This document shows, piece by piece, positions 35,239 to 44,276 of a stretch of 64,000 bases of DNA (the stretch's first letter is position 1; each line of letters starts with the position of its first letter). Source of the stretch: Clostridioides difficile (GTDB taxonomy: Bacteria > Bacillota > Clostridia > Peptostreptococcales > Peptostreptococcaceae); assembly GCA_024919175.1 (NCBI GenBank), contig CP103804.1, forward strand, positions 1,736,001 through 1,800,000, read 5' to 3'. The notes beneath the pieces are model-generated. The model saw only the letters and a list, made by a program, of their open reading frames with translations, was not told where the DNA came from and made no database searches. Made by a program: the position numbers and the translations under genes.

Positions 35239-36057
35239 ATGTTATCAGTTACAAGGTATGCAGTTAGAAATGTTCGTTTAAAACCCTGGGTAAAGTTTAT
35301 TTGGTATCTTGAGACAAAATCAAATATACTGCTAAATAATAAATTATTACCTACAGATAGTATAGATATTATCATTAATCTTTCTGATGTCATGGAATAT
35401 AAGATTGAAAATCAAAGTTATAATGCAAATAATATACATTTTAATGGAATAAGAGATAAACATGGATTTGTTATTCAACGTGGAAATATACGTGTGATGG
35501 GTATTTCTTTTTATCCATTTGGACTCTATCCATTTTTAAAGATACCAATTTCAGAGTTTAAGGGTCAAATTGTTGACTTAAAACAAGTATCAGAAGCTTT
35601 TGCTGGGAAATTGGAAAGTACATTAAATCAAATATCATCAATAGAAGATATAGCTTTGCATTTAGAAAAAATATTAGTATCTGTATTAGATGAAGATTTA
35701 GTTGCAAATAAGATGGTAAATCTCCTGGATTTATTTATATATAATAATAAATACAGCACTATAAAATTGTTTTGTGATGATATGAACATAAATATTAAAA
35801 CTTTAGAAAGAGCTTGTTTAAAATATACTGGCTATACACCTAAAACACTAAGGAAAATATATAGATTTAAAATGGCCAGCAATCACCTTATTTATAGCTC
35901 TAAAAATAATGACTTTTTTGATTTAATTTATGAAAATGAATATTATGACCAAGCTCATTTTATTAAAGAATTTAAACAGTTTTCAGGAGTATCACCGATT
36001 AAATTTATTAAAGAGAATAAAACTATTAAAGAAAACACAACATACAACTATTTATAA
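35239..36057 (+). CDS. AraC-family transcriptional regulator
   Basis: This is a 272-residue regulator. The N-terminal part (about 1-150) looks like the DUF6597 sensor module, with VRNVRLKPWVKFIWYLE and LPTDSIDIIINLSD. The C-terminal AraC-type double helix-turn-helix (about 170-265) has FCDDMNINIKTLERACLKY and the second recognition signature FFDLIYENEYYDQAHFIKEFKQFSGVSP, shortened here to its ends YYDQAHF and SGVSPIKF. ATG 35239 follows GAGGT. Its 78-base downstream neighbour is a small ABM-like protein on the same strand, a probable target or partner. The inducer is unknown. Confidence 0.87.
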   Translation: MLSVTRYAVRNVRLKPWVKFIWYLETKSNILLNNKLLPTDSIDIIINLSDVMEYKIENQSYNANNIHFNGIRDKHGFVIQRGNIRVMGISFYPFGLYPFLKIPISEFKGQIVDLKQVSEAFAGKLESTLNQISSIEDIALHLEKILVSVLDEDLVANKMVNLLDLFIYNNKYSTIKLFCDDMNINIKTLERACLKYTGYTPKTLRKIYRFKMASNHLIYSSKNNDFFDLIYENEYYDQAHFIKEFKQFSGVSPIKFIKENKTIKENTTYNYL

Positions 36058-36135
36058 TTATATTGTCGATTTTTTACAATACCCTTAATTTACTTTTTGC
36101 TATGATGTAAGAAAGATAAATTGGAGGGTTTGTAT

Positions 36136-36447
36136 ATGAAAATTATTACAGAAATAGTAGAATTTAATGTGGAAGAGCATTTATCAAAAGATGCATTTGT
36201 AGAGATTGTAAATGAGTTAGAAATAAATTTTCACTCTGTTCAATCGGGCTTTATTGATACTGAGCTTTTATATGATGAAAAAAATCAAAAATGGATTATG
36301 ATACAACACTGGGATTCTATAGAAAATCTTAAAAGTGCTTCTAGTAAAATGTTTAAAAATACATCTACTGAAAAATTTAGAAAGGCTTTAAAGCCTCAGA
36401 CTGTTAAGATGAATATAATGCCACAAATTAAAAGTTGGAAATTATAA
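36136..36447 (+). CDS. Small dimeric alpha-beta barrel (ABM-like) protein
   Basis: This is a 103-residue protein with the ferredoxin-like alpha-beta pattern of ABM/YgiN and related dimeric barrel proteins. It has a first strand ITEIVEFNVEEH, a helix AFVEIVNELEI, a central strand GFIDTELLYDEKNQKWIMIQHWDS and a helix IENLKSASSKMF. Such proteins are monooxygenases, heme-handling factors or of unknown role; no heme or catalytic residue can be fixed here. ATG 36136 follows GGAGGG (36123-36128). It lies 78 bases after the AraC gene and is closed by a strong terminator. Confidence 0.65.
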   Translation: MKIITEIVEFNVEEHLSKDAFVEIVNELEINFHSVQSGFIDTELLYDEKNQKWIMIQHWDSIENLKSASSKMFKNTSTEKFRKALKPQTVKMNIMPQIKSWKL

Positions 36448-36488
36448 TGCCAGATGTAAAAAATAATTAAGTAGCAAGAAAATAAATT

Positions 36489-36537
36489 AGCCAAATAACA
36501 TTTTGTATTAAAATCAAAATTGTTATTTGGCTTTTAT
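36489..36537. terminator. Terminator after ABM-like gene (bidirectional)
   Basis: AGCCAAATAACA (36489-36500) and TGTTATTTGGCT (36521-36532) are perfect 12-bp arms with a 20-base loop and T run. It also serves the convergent branching-enzyme gene. Confidence 0.85.
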
Positions 36538-36550
36538 TAGCTATTTATAT

Positions 36551-38554
36551 CTAGATATCATTATTTAAAAGTACTATTGCTGTGCGAGATGCAATAGGTA
36601 TTTTAGAAGATGGAGGAGTAGAAGTAAAATAGATATCATAGTCTATTAAGTTATCTGGTTTTGTTTTTCCTCCAAACTCTATCATATCAGTACTTAATAC
36701 TGTCTTGTATTTTTTGCCTTGGAACTTTGATATGTCTACTGATTGCATCAGATTAGGATGAAAATTAAATATAAATAAATATTTACCTTTACTGTATACT
36801 AAAAGTTTTTTATCATTATCTATATGCACAAGTTCATAGCTATTCTGTGTAAAAATATCACTGTATTTTGTAAGTTCAAGCATAGATTTATCGAAGTTTA
36901 ATAGTTGTTTATATTTTAAGTTATCATTTTCTGAAAGACTCCATTGTCTTCTAGCATATTTATAACTCCAATTGTTTCCTTCACGTGGAAAATCAATCCA
37001 TTCAGGGTGTCCAAATTCATTTCCCATAAAATTTAGGTATCCTTCACCAGCTAGAGAAAATGTTGCTAATTTAATTAATTTGTTTAGAGACATGGCTCTA
37101 TCAATAATATGATTATTTGAGTTTATTTCCATATTCCAGTATATTTCTTTATCTGCTAACCAAAATATAATTGTCTTGTCACCAACTAATGCTTGGTCAT
37201 GAGATTCACAATATCCAATGTTTTTTTCACCAGGACGTCTAGTAGTAAGCTCGTACCACATTTTGCCTAAATCCCAATTTTCATCAGAAGATTTTGAGAT
37301 AGTTTTTATCCAAAAATCAGGTACTCCCATTGCCAATCTGTAGTCAAAGCCAATTCCACCATCTTTTATAGGTATACACATACCAGGCATTCCACTCATA
37401 TCTTCTGCAATGCTTATTGAATTAGGTTTGATTTCTTTTATTAATTCATTTGCAAATTGAAGATATGTTATAGCTTCCATATCTGTGTTTGCACTGAAAT
37501 ACTTTTTATAACTGTCAAATGAAACTCCAAGACCATGGTTATGATATAGCATTGAGGTTACACCATCAAATCTAAAACCATCAAAATGATACTCATTTAG
37601 CCAAAATTTTATATTTGAAAGTAAAAAATGAATTACTTCAGGCTTACCATAGTTAAAGAGTTTTGTTCCCCAAGCAGGGTGATTACCCTTTGAATCTGAA
37701 TGGAAAAATTGATGTTCACTTCCATCAAATTCATTTATTCCCTCTAAAGTATTTTTTACAGCATGAGAGTGAACTAAATCTAATAAAACAGCAATTCCCA
37801 TTGAATGAGCTGTGTTTATAAGGTTTTTTAAGTCTTCAGGAGTACCAAACCTAGATGAAATTGCATAAAAGTTTGAAACTTGGTATCCAAAAGAAGCATA
37901 ATATGGATGTTCCATGATAGCCATAAGTTGAATAGTGTTGTATCCAGCGTTCTTTATCCTAGGAAGTATATTTTTAGTAAATTCATTATAAGTTCCAATA
38001 GATTCTTTTTCAGTAGCCATACCTATGTGACATTCATAGATTAAAGGAGAAGTTATGTTTTCTAAGTCAAATTCGTTATCAGTCCAACTAAATGGAGTTT
38101 TTGGTTGCCATATCTGCCCGTTAAAGTTACCAGAATCCTTTTGTATTACCCTCTTTATGTATAATGGTATACGGTCAAATGTTTCACCATTTGCAGTGAC
38201 TTGTACCTTTACCTCGGATTTATGAGGTAAGCTGTTTTTTTCGGGTATGAAAATTTCCCAATTACCAGAGTCTATTTTTTTTAGAGGATGGGATTTTCTA
38301 TTCCAATTATTAAAGTCACCAATTAATGATAAACTATCTGCATTTGGAGCCCACTCTCTATAAAACCATCCATCATTTGTTTGATGGAATCCATAATAAA
38401 GATGACCATTTGCAAAAGAACTAAAATTTTCACAGTTAGTTAATATTTTTGCTTTTACATCTTCATAGTGTTTCATTCTTTTTTTTATGTCAGACTCGAA
38501 TGGTTGTAGGTAAACATCAATATCTAAAATTTTAAATCTTTTTTGACTTTTCAT
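36551..38554 (-). CDS. 1,4-alpha-glucan branching enzyme, eukaryote-type (GH13_8-like)
   Basis: This 667-residue glycogen branching enzyme has an N-terminal CBM48 domain (about 60-150, WAPNADSLSLIGDFNNWNR), a GH13 barrel and a C-terminal beta domain. GH13 regions are present: I DLVHSH, II FDGFRFDGVT (nucleophile Asp), III SIAEDMSGMPG (acid Glu) and IV CESHDQAL. Wording such as GFRFDGVTSMLYHNHG and FGHPEWIDFPREGN is that of the eukaryotic/GH13_8 type (yeast Glc3-like) and not of bacterial GH13_9 GlgB. The enzyme adds alpha-1,6 branches to glycogen. No other glg gene is nearby. Start ATG 38554 follows a GGAGGGG site (rc of CCCCTCC). Confidence 0.87.
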   Translation of the reverse strand: MKSQKRFKILDIDVYLQPFESDIKKRMKHYEDVKAKILTNCENFSSFANGHLYYGFHQTNDGWFYREWAPNADSLSLIGDFNNWNRKSHPLKKIDSGNWEIFIPEKNSLPHKSEVKVQVTANGETFDRIPLYIKRVIQKDSGNFNGQIWQPKTPFSWTDNEFDLENITSPLIYECHIGMATEKESIGTYNEFTKNILPRIKNAGYNTIQLMAIMEHPYYASFGYQVSNFYAISSRFGTPEDLKNLINTAHSMGIAVLLDLVHSHAVKNTLEGINEFDGSEHQFFHSDSKGNHPAWGTKLFNYGKPEVIHFLLSNIKFWLNEYHFDGFRFDGVTSMLYHNHGLGVSFDSYKKYFSANTDMEAITYLQFANELIKEIKPNSISIAEDMSGMPGMCIPIKDGGIGFDYRLAMGVPDFWIKTISKSSDENWDLGKMWYELTTRRPGEKNIGYCESHDQALVGDKTIIFWLADKEIYWNMEINSNNHIIDRAMSLNKLIKLATFSLAGEGYLNFMGNEFGHPEWIDFPREGNNWSYKYARRQWSLSENDNLKYKQLLNFDKSMLELTKYSDIFTQNSYELVHIDNDKKLLVYSKGKYLFIFNFHPNLMQSVDISKFQGKKYKTVLSTDMIEFGGKTKPDNLIDYDIYFTSTPPSSKIPIASRTAIVLLNNDI

Positions 38555-38600
38555 TTGATTTCCCCTCCATAATAAATATTATATTTTAACAAAATAATAC

Positions 38601-38684
38601 TTATCTCATACTATCTTCTCTGTATAATTGATATATATTATATAATCCTAATAAAAAGCTTAAACCACCAATAATTAGTTTCAT
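38601..38684 (-). CDS. 27-residue single-TM peptide
   Basis: This tiny ORF lies between recX and the branching enzyme and encodes MKLIIGGLSFLLGLYNIYQL followed by YREDSMR. It has a near-ideal ribosome-binding site, AAGGAGGT, 6 bases before the ATG. Residues 3-20 form one membrane helix and the tail is charged. It may be a membrane microprotein or a toxin-like peptide; no antisense RNA or terminator pattern typical of type I toxins was identified. I do not recognise a family. Codon choice is ordinary for this genome. Confidence 0.5.
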   Translation of the reverse strand: MKLIIGGLSFLLGLYNIYQLYREDSMR

Positions 38685-38716
38685 AATTTACCTCCTTAGT
38701 ATATTTAAAAATATAC

Positions 38717-39355
38717 TTATATATCAGATTCATCAAAATTTAAAAGTTTATTTAAAACTCTTTTAATAATATCATAATCAAAGCCTTTATAGGAAAGATG
38801 TTGAGAAATTTTTTGATATATTTTCTTTTTATCTTCTTTTTTTACTCTTTCATATCTTTTTTTTGCTAGATACATGGCATTTTCAAATTCAGTATCTTTG
38901 TCTAATTCTGATACTGCTTCATCAATTGCACTTCTCTCAATACCTTTATTATATAAATTTTGTTTAATTCTGTTTTTACCACATTTGTTTAAATTAACAT
39001 TGGTATTAACTATTTTCTGAGCCAATATATTGTCATTTACCAGATTATAATTTTTAAGAAAGTCTATAACTCTATCAATTGTATCTTCTTCAAAATCTGC
39101 TGATAGTTTTTCTTTCATTTTTTTTTCAGACTGGTCAGCACGAGACAAAATATTTAATGCTTTATTTTTAGCTTTTATATACATCTCATCATCTAAAATA
39201 GATTTTAATTCCTCTTCATTTACTTCATTTCCTTTTTTTAAATTAAATGTATAAACAAGTTCTTTAAATATAGCAATAAAAAATTTATCATCTACATAAA
39301 TATTTACTCTATCATCATTTCTTTTTTGTTGTTCTATTTTCGTAATTATACTCAT
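38717..39355 (-). CDS. recX: Regulatory protein RecX
   Basis: This 212-residue all-helical protein modulates RecA filaments. It has three-helix repeats typical of RecX: NKALNILSRADQSEKKMKEKL, VIDFLKNYNLVNDNILAQK and KNRIKQNLYNKGIERSAIDEA, shown here in shortened form. The N-terminal beta strand region VNIYVDDKFFIAI is also found in Firmicutes RecX. The rest, up to ISQHLSYKGFDYDIIKRVL, gives the last repeat. ATG 39355 follows AGGAGG (rc of CCTCCT). recA is not in the window. It is followed downstream by the 27-residue peptide gene after only 32 bases, so the two may share a message. Confidence 0.9.
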   Translation of the reverse strand: MSIITKIEQQKRNDDRVNIYVDDKFFIAIFKELVYTFNLKKGNEVNEEELKSILDDEMYIKAKNKALNILSRADQSEKKMKEKLSADFEEDTIDRVIDFLKNYNLVNDNILAQKIVNTNVNLNKCGKNRIKQNLYNKGIERSAIDEAVSELDKDTEFENAMYLAKKRYERVKKEDKKKIYQKISQHLSYKGFDYDIIKRVLNKLLNFDESDI

Positions 39356-39630
39356 AATTCCTCCTTTTTTATATGTAATTATATTAACAAAAGTAACTAA
39401 TAAAATTTAATAAAAAACTTATAATTATACGTTATATTTAATCTAAATTAAGACAAAATAATAAAAAGTTATTTTTATTAAAAAGTAAAGTGAAACTATG
39501 TTAAATAATTATTTTTTTAAGTGTTTTTTACCATATAAATATGATTATATACCAAAAAAAATAATTTATAAGCTTTAAGAAATAAAAAATAATGGTACAA
39601 TAGTATTATAACATTAAAAGGAGACAAAAT

Positions 39631-40320
39631 ATGAGAAGTAAAAATCTAGTTCAGAAGGCAGAATTGAAAAATACTGAAAAACTAGAGAAATTTAATCGCC
39701 ATAAAGGCAAAATCAAAATAGGTATATTAGGAGGTACTTTTGACCCTATACACTATGCTCATTTAGCAACAGCAGAGTTTATTAGAGATAAGTATGAGAT
39801 TGACAAAATTATCTTTATACCATCAGGAAATCCACCACATAAATTAGGTATCACTACAAATAAGTATGATAGATACAATATGACACTTCTAGCAACTGAA
39901 AGCAATGAAGATTTTTTAGTTTCAAAAGTAGAAATCGAAAGAAATAAAAGGACTTATACAATCGATACATTAAAATATTTAAAGAAAAAATACAAAAATG
40001 CTGATATTTATTTTATAACAGGGGCAGATGCTATTTGTAGTGTTGAAGAGTGGAAAGATGTAAAGAAAAACTTTGAGTTAGCTACTTTTATAGCTGCGAC
40101 TAGACCAGGTATTAGCTTATTAAGGTCACAAGAAACTATAGAGAAACTGACTAAAAAATATAATGCTGACATTATAACAGTTTACGTTCCATCATTGGAT
40201 ATATCGTCCACATATATAAGGGAACAGCTAAATGAAGGCAAGTCTATACGTTACTTAGTACCGGAAAATGTAGAAAATTATTTGTATGAAAATAAACTAT
40301 ATCAATATGGAGATGATTAA
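39631..40320 (+). CDS. nadD: Nicotinate-nucleotide adenylyltransferase
   Basis: This 229-residue enzyme makes nicotinic acid adenine dinucleotide in NAD synthesis. The nucleotidyltransferase motif GGTFDPIHYAHLATAE (the HxxH signature) is near residues 34-49. Also seen are PSGNPPHKLG, TGADAICSVEEWKD and a C-terminal ISSTYIREQL. It carries a ~26-residue basic N-terminal extension (MRSKNLVQKAELKNTEKLEK) before IKIGILGG; an alternative shorter start would need a different site, and AAAGGAGA precedes ATG 39631. It is followed with no gap by yqeK and then rsfS, the usual Firmicutes order. Confidence 0.94.
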   Translation: MRSKNLVQKAELKNTEKLEKFNRHKGKIKIGILGGTFDPIHYAHLATAEFIRDKYEIDKIIFIPSGNPPHKLGITTNKYDRYNMTLLATESNEDFLVSKVEIERNKRTYTIDTLKYLKKKYKNADIYFITGADAICSVEEWKDVKKNFELATFIAATRPGISLLRSQETIEKLTKKYNADIITVYVPSLDISSTYIREQLNEGKSIRYLVPENVENYLYENKLYQYGDD

Positions 40321-40893
40321 ATGAACTTAGAGAATATTAACCAGAGATTAAATCAAATGCTACCAGTAGGAAGGCTTAGTCACTCAAAAAATGTTGCAGA
40401 ATGTGCTGTAAAATTGTGTGAGATTTATGGATGTGACAAAGAAAAAGCTTATATAGCGGGGATGATTCATGATTGTGCGAAGTACTTAAGCGATAAAGAA
40501 GTAGAGGATTATGTTGACAAATATGAGATATACTTAGACCCAATAGAAGATGGAAACCGCTCTCTATCTCATAGTGTGATAGGGTCATACATATGTGAAT
40601 ATGAATTTGGAATAGAAGATGAAGATATTATAAATGCAATTAAATACCATACAACAGGAAGAGAAGATATGTCTCTTTTAGAAAAAATAATTTACATAGC
40701 AGATTTAATTGAAGAAGGAAGAAAATTTCCAGTTGTAGATACATTGAGAGAATTAGCCTATGAAGGTAAGCTTGACGAAGCACTTTTAACTTCATTTAAT
40801 AATACTTTAATGTTTGTTATTAATAAAAAAGAAGAAATACATCCAAGAACTGTTATGGCGAGAAACTATCTAATTAAAGAAAAGTTATTATAA
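40321..40893 (+). CDS. yqeK: HD-domain bis(5'-nucleosyl)-tetraphosphatase (YqeK)
   Basis: This is a 190-residue HD-superfamily phosphohydrolase. Metal-binding residues are His in LSHSKNVAE (about 20), HD in GMIHDCAK (about 50), His in SLSHSVIG (about 84) and HTTGREDMS (about 110), with a later Asp in YIADLIE. Members split diadenosine tetraphosphate symmetrically to ADP. The ATG is the base right after the nadD stop, so translation is coupled. The nadD-yqeK-rsfS order is conserved across Firmicutes. Confidence 0.92.
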   Translation: MNLENINQRLNQMLPVGRLSHSKNVAECAVKLCEIYGCDKEKAYIAGMIHDCAKYLSDKEVEDYVDKYEIYLDPIEDGNRSLSHSVIGSYICEYEFGIEDEDIINAIKYHTTGREDMSLLEKIIYIADLIEEGRKFPVVDTLRELAYEGKLDEALLTSFNNTLMFVINKKEEIHPRTVMARNYLIKEKLL

Positions 40894-41009
40894 AAATCTT
40901 ATATAAAGGCAAACATATTAATAAAATTAAAGTTGACTATGTTACAAAATCGTATTAATATGTTACAATAACTAAGTGTATTTAAATTAGGAAAGTGAGG
41001 AAATTTTAT

Positions 41010-41360
41010 ATGACAGTGGAACAAATGACAAAAATAGCGTATGATGCCATAGAAGATAAGCTGGGTCAAGATACAGTTATAATAAATATAGGAAAAGTTT
41101 CTAGTTTATGTGATTATTTTGTTATTACTACAGCATCTTCTCAAAGACAAGTAAAAGCTATAGCTGATAATGTTGAAGATGAATTAGCAAAACTAGGATT
41201 AGAGCCAAGAGGAAAAGAAGGACATGGGACTCAAACTTGGGTACTTCTTGACTATGGGGATATAATGGTTCATGTATTTAATGAGGAAAATAGAGGATTT
41301 TATAATTTAGAAAAATTATGGAAAGATGCACCTTATATAGATATTGACACATTAGCATAA
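41010..41360 (+). CDS. rsfS: Ribosomal silencing factor RsfS
   Basis: This is a 116-residue protein that binds ribosomal protein L14 and blocks subunit joining when nutrients are scarce. Hallmarks are IAYDAIEDKLGQD near the start, SLCDYFVITTASSQRQVKAIADN and EGHGTQTWVLLDYGDIMVHVF in shortened form GDIMVHVF. I choose ATG 41010 because GTGAGG (40995-41000) lies 9 bases upstream and homologues start at MTVE; the frame extends 5 codons further to a GTG that is really the binding site. It follows yqeK by 116 bases; TTACAATA-like boxes near 40965 may give it its own promoter. Confidence 0.92.
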   Translation: MTVEQMTKIAYDAIEDKLGQDTVIINIGKVSSLCDYFVITTASSQRQVKAIADNVEDELAKLGLEPRGKEGHGTQTWVLLDYGDIMVHVFNEENRGFYNLEKLWKDAPYIDIDTLA

Positions 41361-41419
41361 ACATGATAATATATGTTATTATAGTTAGAAAATTTAAAAA
41401 ATTGTATTGAATTGAATAG

Positions 41420-41640
41420 ACTAGAGCAGTAAAAGATTATATTTTTTCAGAGAGTTAGTGGAAGGTGAGAACTAATATTATATAACTTTGAACTTACTAG
41501 ATTAAAATCTATTCTCCATAGCTGGATTAAAAGCTGTCTAAGAGAGTCTATGAAAATAGACTAATTAGGGTGGTACCGCGAAGATTTATCCTCGTCCCTA
41601 AACGTAAGTTTAGTGATGAGGATTTTTTATTTTCAAAGAA
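41420..41640 (+). promoter_or_regulatory. T-box leader of leuS
   Basis: The antiterminator T-box sequence AGGGTGGTACCGCG (41567-41580) is intact. Upstream is a long stem I region with AGTGGAAGGTGAGAAC, and the candidate specifier loop TTTGAACTTACT, in which CTT is a leucine codon. A terminator follows: ATCCTCGTCCC... pairs with ...GATGAGGAT (about 41588-41623) and a T run. Uncharged tRNA-Leu would stabilise the antiterminator and raise leuS expression. The start boundary of stem I is approximate. Confidence 0.93.
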
Positions 41641-41710
41641 TTATTTGGAAATTATAAGTAAATAATATTAAACAAAGTAGTTGAACGCAACTAAAAATAG
41701 GAGGCAAAAT

Positions 41711-44131
41711 ATGAGCGTATATAATTTTAAAGAAGTAGAATCGAAATGGCAAAAAATTTGGAAAGATAATAACCAATACAAAATGGATACAGCACAAACT
41801 GAAAAGCCTAATTACTACACATTAGAGATGTTCCCTTATCCATCTGGAAAGATACACATGGGACATGTTAGAAACTATTCTATAGGTGATGTTGTCGCAA
41901 GATTCAAAAAAATGGAAGGTTATAATGTACTTCATCCAATGGGATGGGATTCTTTTGGTCTACCAGCTGAAAATGCAGCTATAAAACATGGAATACATCC
42001 ACACAAATGGACAATGGAAAATATAGAAGAAATGAAAGAACAATTAAATTTATTAGGGCTTAGCTATGATTGGGATAAAGAAGTAGCAACTTCGACTCCA
42101 GAATACTATAGATTTACTCAAGAAATATTTTTGAAATTTTTAGAACATGGGCTTGCATATAAGAAAAAATCTTATGTTAACTGGTGTCCTTCTTGTGAGA
42201 CTGTTCTTGCAAATGAACAAGTTGTTCAAGGAGCATGTGAGAGATGTAAATCGACAGTATTAAAGAAAGACTTAGAACAATGGTATTTTAAAACTACTGA
42301 ATTTGCAGAAGAATTACTTAATGATTTAGATACATTAGATGGATGGCCAGAAAAAGTTAAAATAATGCAAAGAAACTGGATAGGAAAAAGTACAGGAGCA
42401 GATTTAGTATTTGATATAGATGGAACTGACAAATCTATGACAGTATTTACAACTAGACCAGATACAACTTATGGAGTTACTTATATGGTACTTGCTCCAG
42501 AACATGAACTAGTTAAAGAATTGGTTGCAGGTACAGAGTATGAAGCAGATGTTGAAGCTTTTGTTCAAAAAATGCATACTATGACAGAAATAGAAAGAAC
42601 AGCAGCTGATGTAGAAAAAGAAGGTATGTTTATAGGTAGATATGTTATAAATCCTTTAAATGGCAAAAAAGTTCCTTTATGGATAGCGAACTATGTACTA
42701 GTTGAATATGGAACAGGTGCTATAATGGCAGTTCCTGCACATGATGAAAGAGATAGAGATTTTGCTGAAAAATATAATCTAGATATAATAGATGTAATAA
42801 CAGAAGATAATAAAATGATAAATTCAGAAGAATTTGATGGATTAGATGCTTCAGAAGGATTTGAAGGAATAATAAATAAATTAGAAAAAGAAGGTAGAGG
42901 AAAGAGAACAATTAATTATAGATTAAGAGACTGGTTAGTTTCAAGACAAAGATATTGGGGTTGTCCTATACCTGTAGTTTATTGTGATGAGTGTGGAATA
43001 GTTCCAGTTAAGAAAGAAGATTTACCAGTTCTTTTACCAACAGATGTTGAATTTACTGGCAAAGGTGAGTCTCCACTTACTACTTCAAAACAGTTTATGT
43101 CAGCAACTTGTCCTCATTGTGGAAAACCAGCTAGAAGAGAAGTTGATACTATGGATACATTTGTTGATTCTTCTTGGTATTTCTTAAGATATGTAGACAA
43201 TAAAAATGAAGATGAACCATTTAGTAAAGACTTAGTTAATAGATGGCATCCAGTAGACCAATATATAGGTGGAGTAGAGCATGCTATAATGCATTTACTT
43301 TATGCCAGATGGTTTGTAAAAGCATTTAAGAGTATGGGCATGGTAGACTTTGATGAACCATTTAAAAACTTACTTACTCAAGGTATGGTTCTTATGGACG
43401 GTTCTAAAATGAGTAAGTCTAAAGGAAATACAGTATCTCCTATGGATATAATTGATGAATATGGAGCAGATACTGCAAGACTTTTTGTATTATTTGCAGC
43501 TCCACCAGAAAGAGATTTAGACTGGTCAGAACAAGGTGTTGATGGATGCTTTAGATTCTTAAATAGAGTATATAGATTAGTTGATGAGTTAGCAGATGTA
43601 TTCAAAAAAGATGTTGAGTTTGGCGAGTTAAGTTCTCAAGATAAAGACATGAGATATACTATACATTCTATACTTAAAAAAGTTACTGTAGATTTAAGTG
43701 AGAAATTTGGATTTAACACTGCTATATCAGCTCTTATGGAATTAATAAATGATATGTACAAATATAAGGAGTTAGACAATATAAATGAAGCAGTTATAAA
43801 AGAAGGTGTACAAACAATAGTAACTATAATTTCACCATTTGCGCCTCATTTAGGTGAAGAATTATGGACTATGATAGGTCAAGAAGGAAGTGTATTTGAT
43901 ATAGATTGGCCTAAATATGATGAAACAGCACTAGTAAAAGATGAAATAGAAGTTGTTGTACAAGTTAATGGAAAGGTTAGAGGAAAGCTAACTGTTAGCT
44001 CAAATATATCTAAAGAAGATATGGAAAAAGTAGCTTTAGAAGATGAAAAAATTAAAGCTCTAGTTGAAGGTAAAACTATAGTTAAAGTTGTTGCAGTTCC
44101 TAAAAAATTAGTTAATATAGTTGTAAAATAA
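41711..44131 (+). CDS. leuS: Leucyl-tRNA synthetase
   Basis: This 806-residue class I synthetase charges tRNA-Leu. The HIGH motif appears as PSGKIHMGHVRN near residue 40, the zinc-like module CPSCETVL...CERCKS near residue 160, and the CP1 editing domain (about 220-410) has TTRPDTTYGVTY and GTGAIMAVPAHDERD. The KMSKS motif is MDGSKMSKSKGNTVSP near residue 570. ATG 41711 follows AGGAGG; the in-frame start at 41681 overlaps the T-box leader region. The C-terminus reaches its stop inside a 20-bp tandem duplication that does not change the protein. Confidence 0.97.
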   Translation: MSVYNFKEVESKWQKIWKDNNQYKMDTAQTEKPNYYTLEMFPYPSGKIHMGHVRNYSIGDVVARFKKMEGYNVLHPMGWDSFGLPAENAAIKHGIHPHKWTMENIEEMKEQLNLLGLSYDWDKEVATSTPEYYRFTQEIFLKFLEHGLAYKKKSYVNWCPSCETVLANEQVVQGACERCKSTVLKKDLEQWYFKTTEFAEELLNDLDTLDGWPEKVKIMQRNWIGKSTGADLVFDIDGTDKSMTVFTTRPDTTYGVTYMVLAPEHELVKELVAGTEYEADVEAFVQKMHTMTEIERTAADVEKEGMFIGRYVINPLNGKKVPLWIANYVLVEYGTGAIMAVPAHDERDRDFAEKYNLDIIDVITEDNKMINSEEFDGLDASEGFEGIINKLEKEGRGKRTINYRLRDWLVSRQRYWGCPIPVVYCDECGIVPVKKEDLPVLLPTDVEFTGKGESPLTTSKQFMSATCPHCGKPARREVDTMDTFVDSSWYFLRYVDNKNEDEPFSKDLVNRWHPVDQYIGGVEHAIMHLLYARWFVKAFKSMGMVDFDEPFKNLLTQGMVLMDGSKMSKSKGNTVSPMDIIDEYGADTARLFVLFAAPPERDLDWSEQGVDGCFRFLNRVYRLVDELADVFKKDVEFGELSSQDKDMRYTIHSILKKVTVDLSEKFGFNTAISALMELINDMYKYKELDNINEAVIKEGVQTIVTIISPFAPHLGEELWTMIGQEGSVFDIDWPKYDETALVKDEIEVVVQVNGKVRGKLTVSSNISKEDMEKVALEDEKIKALVEGKTIVKVVAVPKKLVNIVVK

Positions 44132-44159
44132 ATAAAAAAGTTGTAAAATAAATAAAAAA
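44120..44159 (+). repeat. 20-bp tandem duplication across the leuS stop
   Basis: GTTGTAAAATAAATAAAAAA occurs twice head to tail (44120-44139 and 44140-44159). The first copy holds the last leuS codons (Val, Lys, stop). Confidence 0.9.
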
Positions 44160-44169
44160 ATAAAGCTAT

Positions 44170-44235
44170 AAAATAAAATCCCCGTATTGCATACAATTAA
44201 AAAATTGCAGTATGGGGAAGTTTTATTTTAAACTC
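44170..44235. terminator. Bidirectional terminator between leuS and asparaginase
   Basis: CCCCGTATTGCA and TGCAGTATGGGG pair with two G-T wobbles, extended by AAAATAAAA/TTTTATTTT on the outside. It ends leuS and the convergent asparaginase gene. Confidence 0.85.
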
Positions 44236-44276
44236 AATGATATAATTTATTTTAAATTTTAAACTCTATAATATAG

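Noticed and set aside
38555..38716. Type I toxin-antitoxin locus around the 27-residue peptide
   Set aside because: No antisense promoter with a terminator could be identified and the peptide lacks the typical basic Lys-rich tail.
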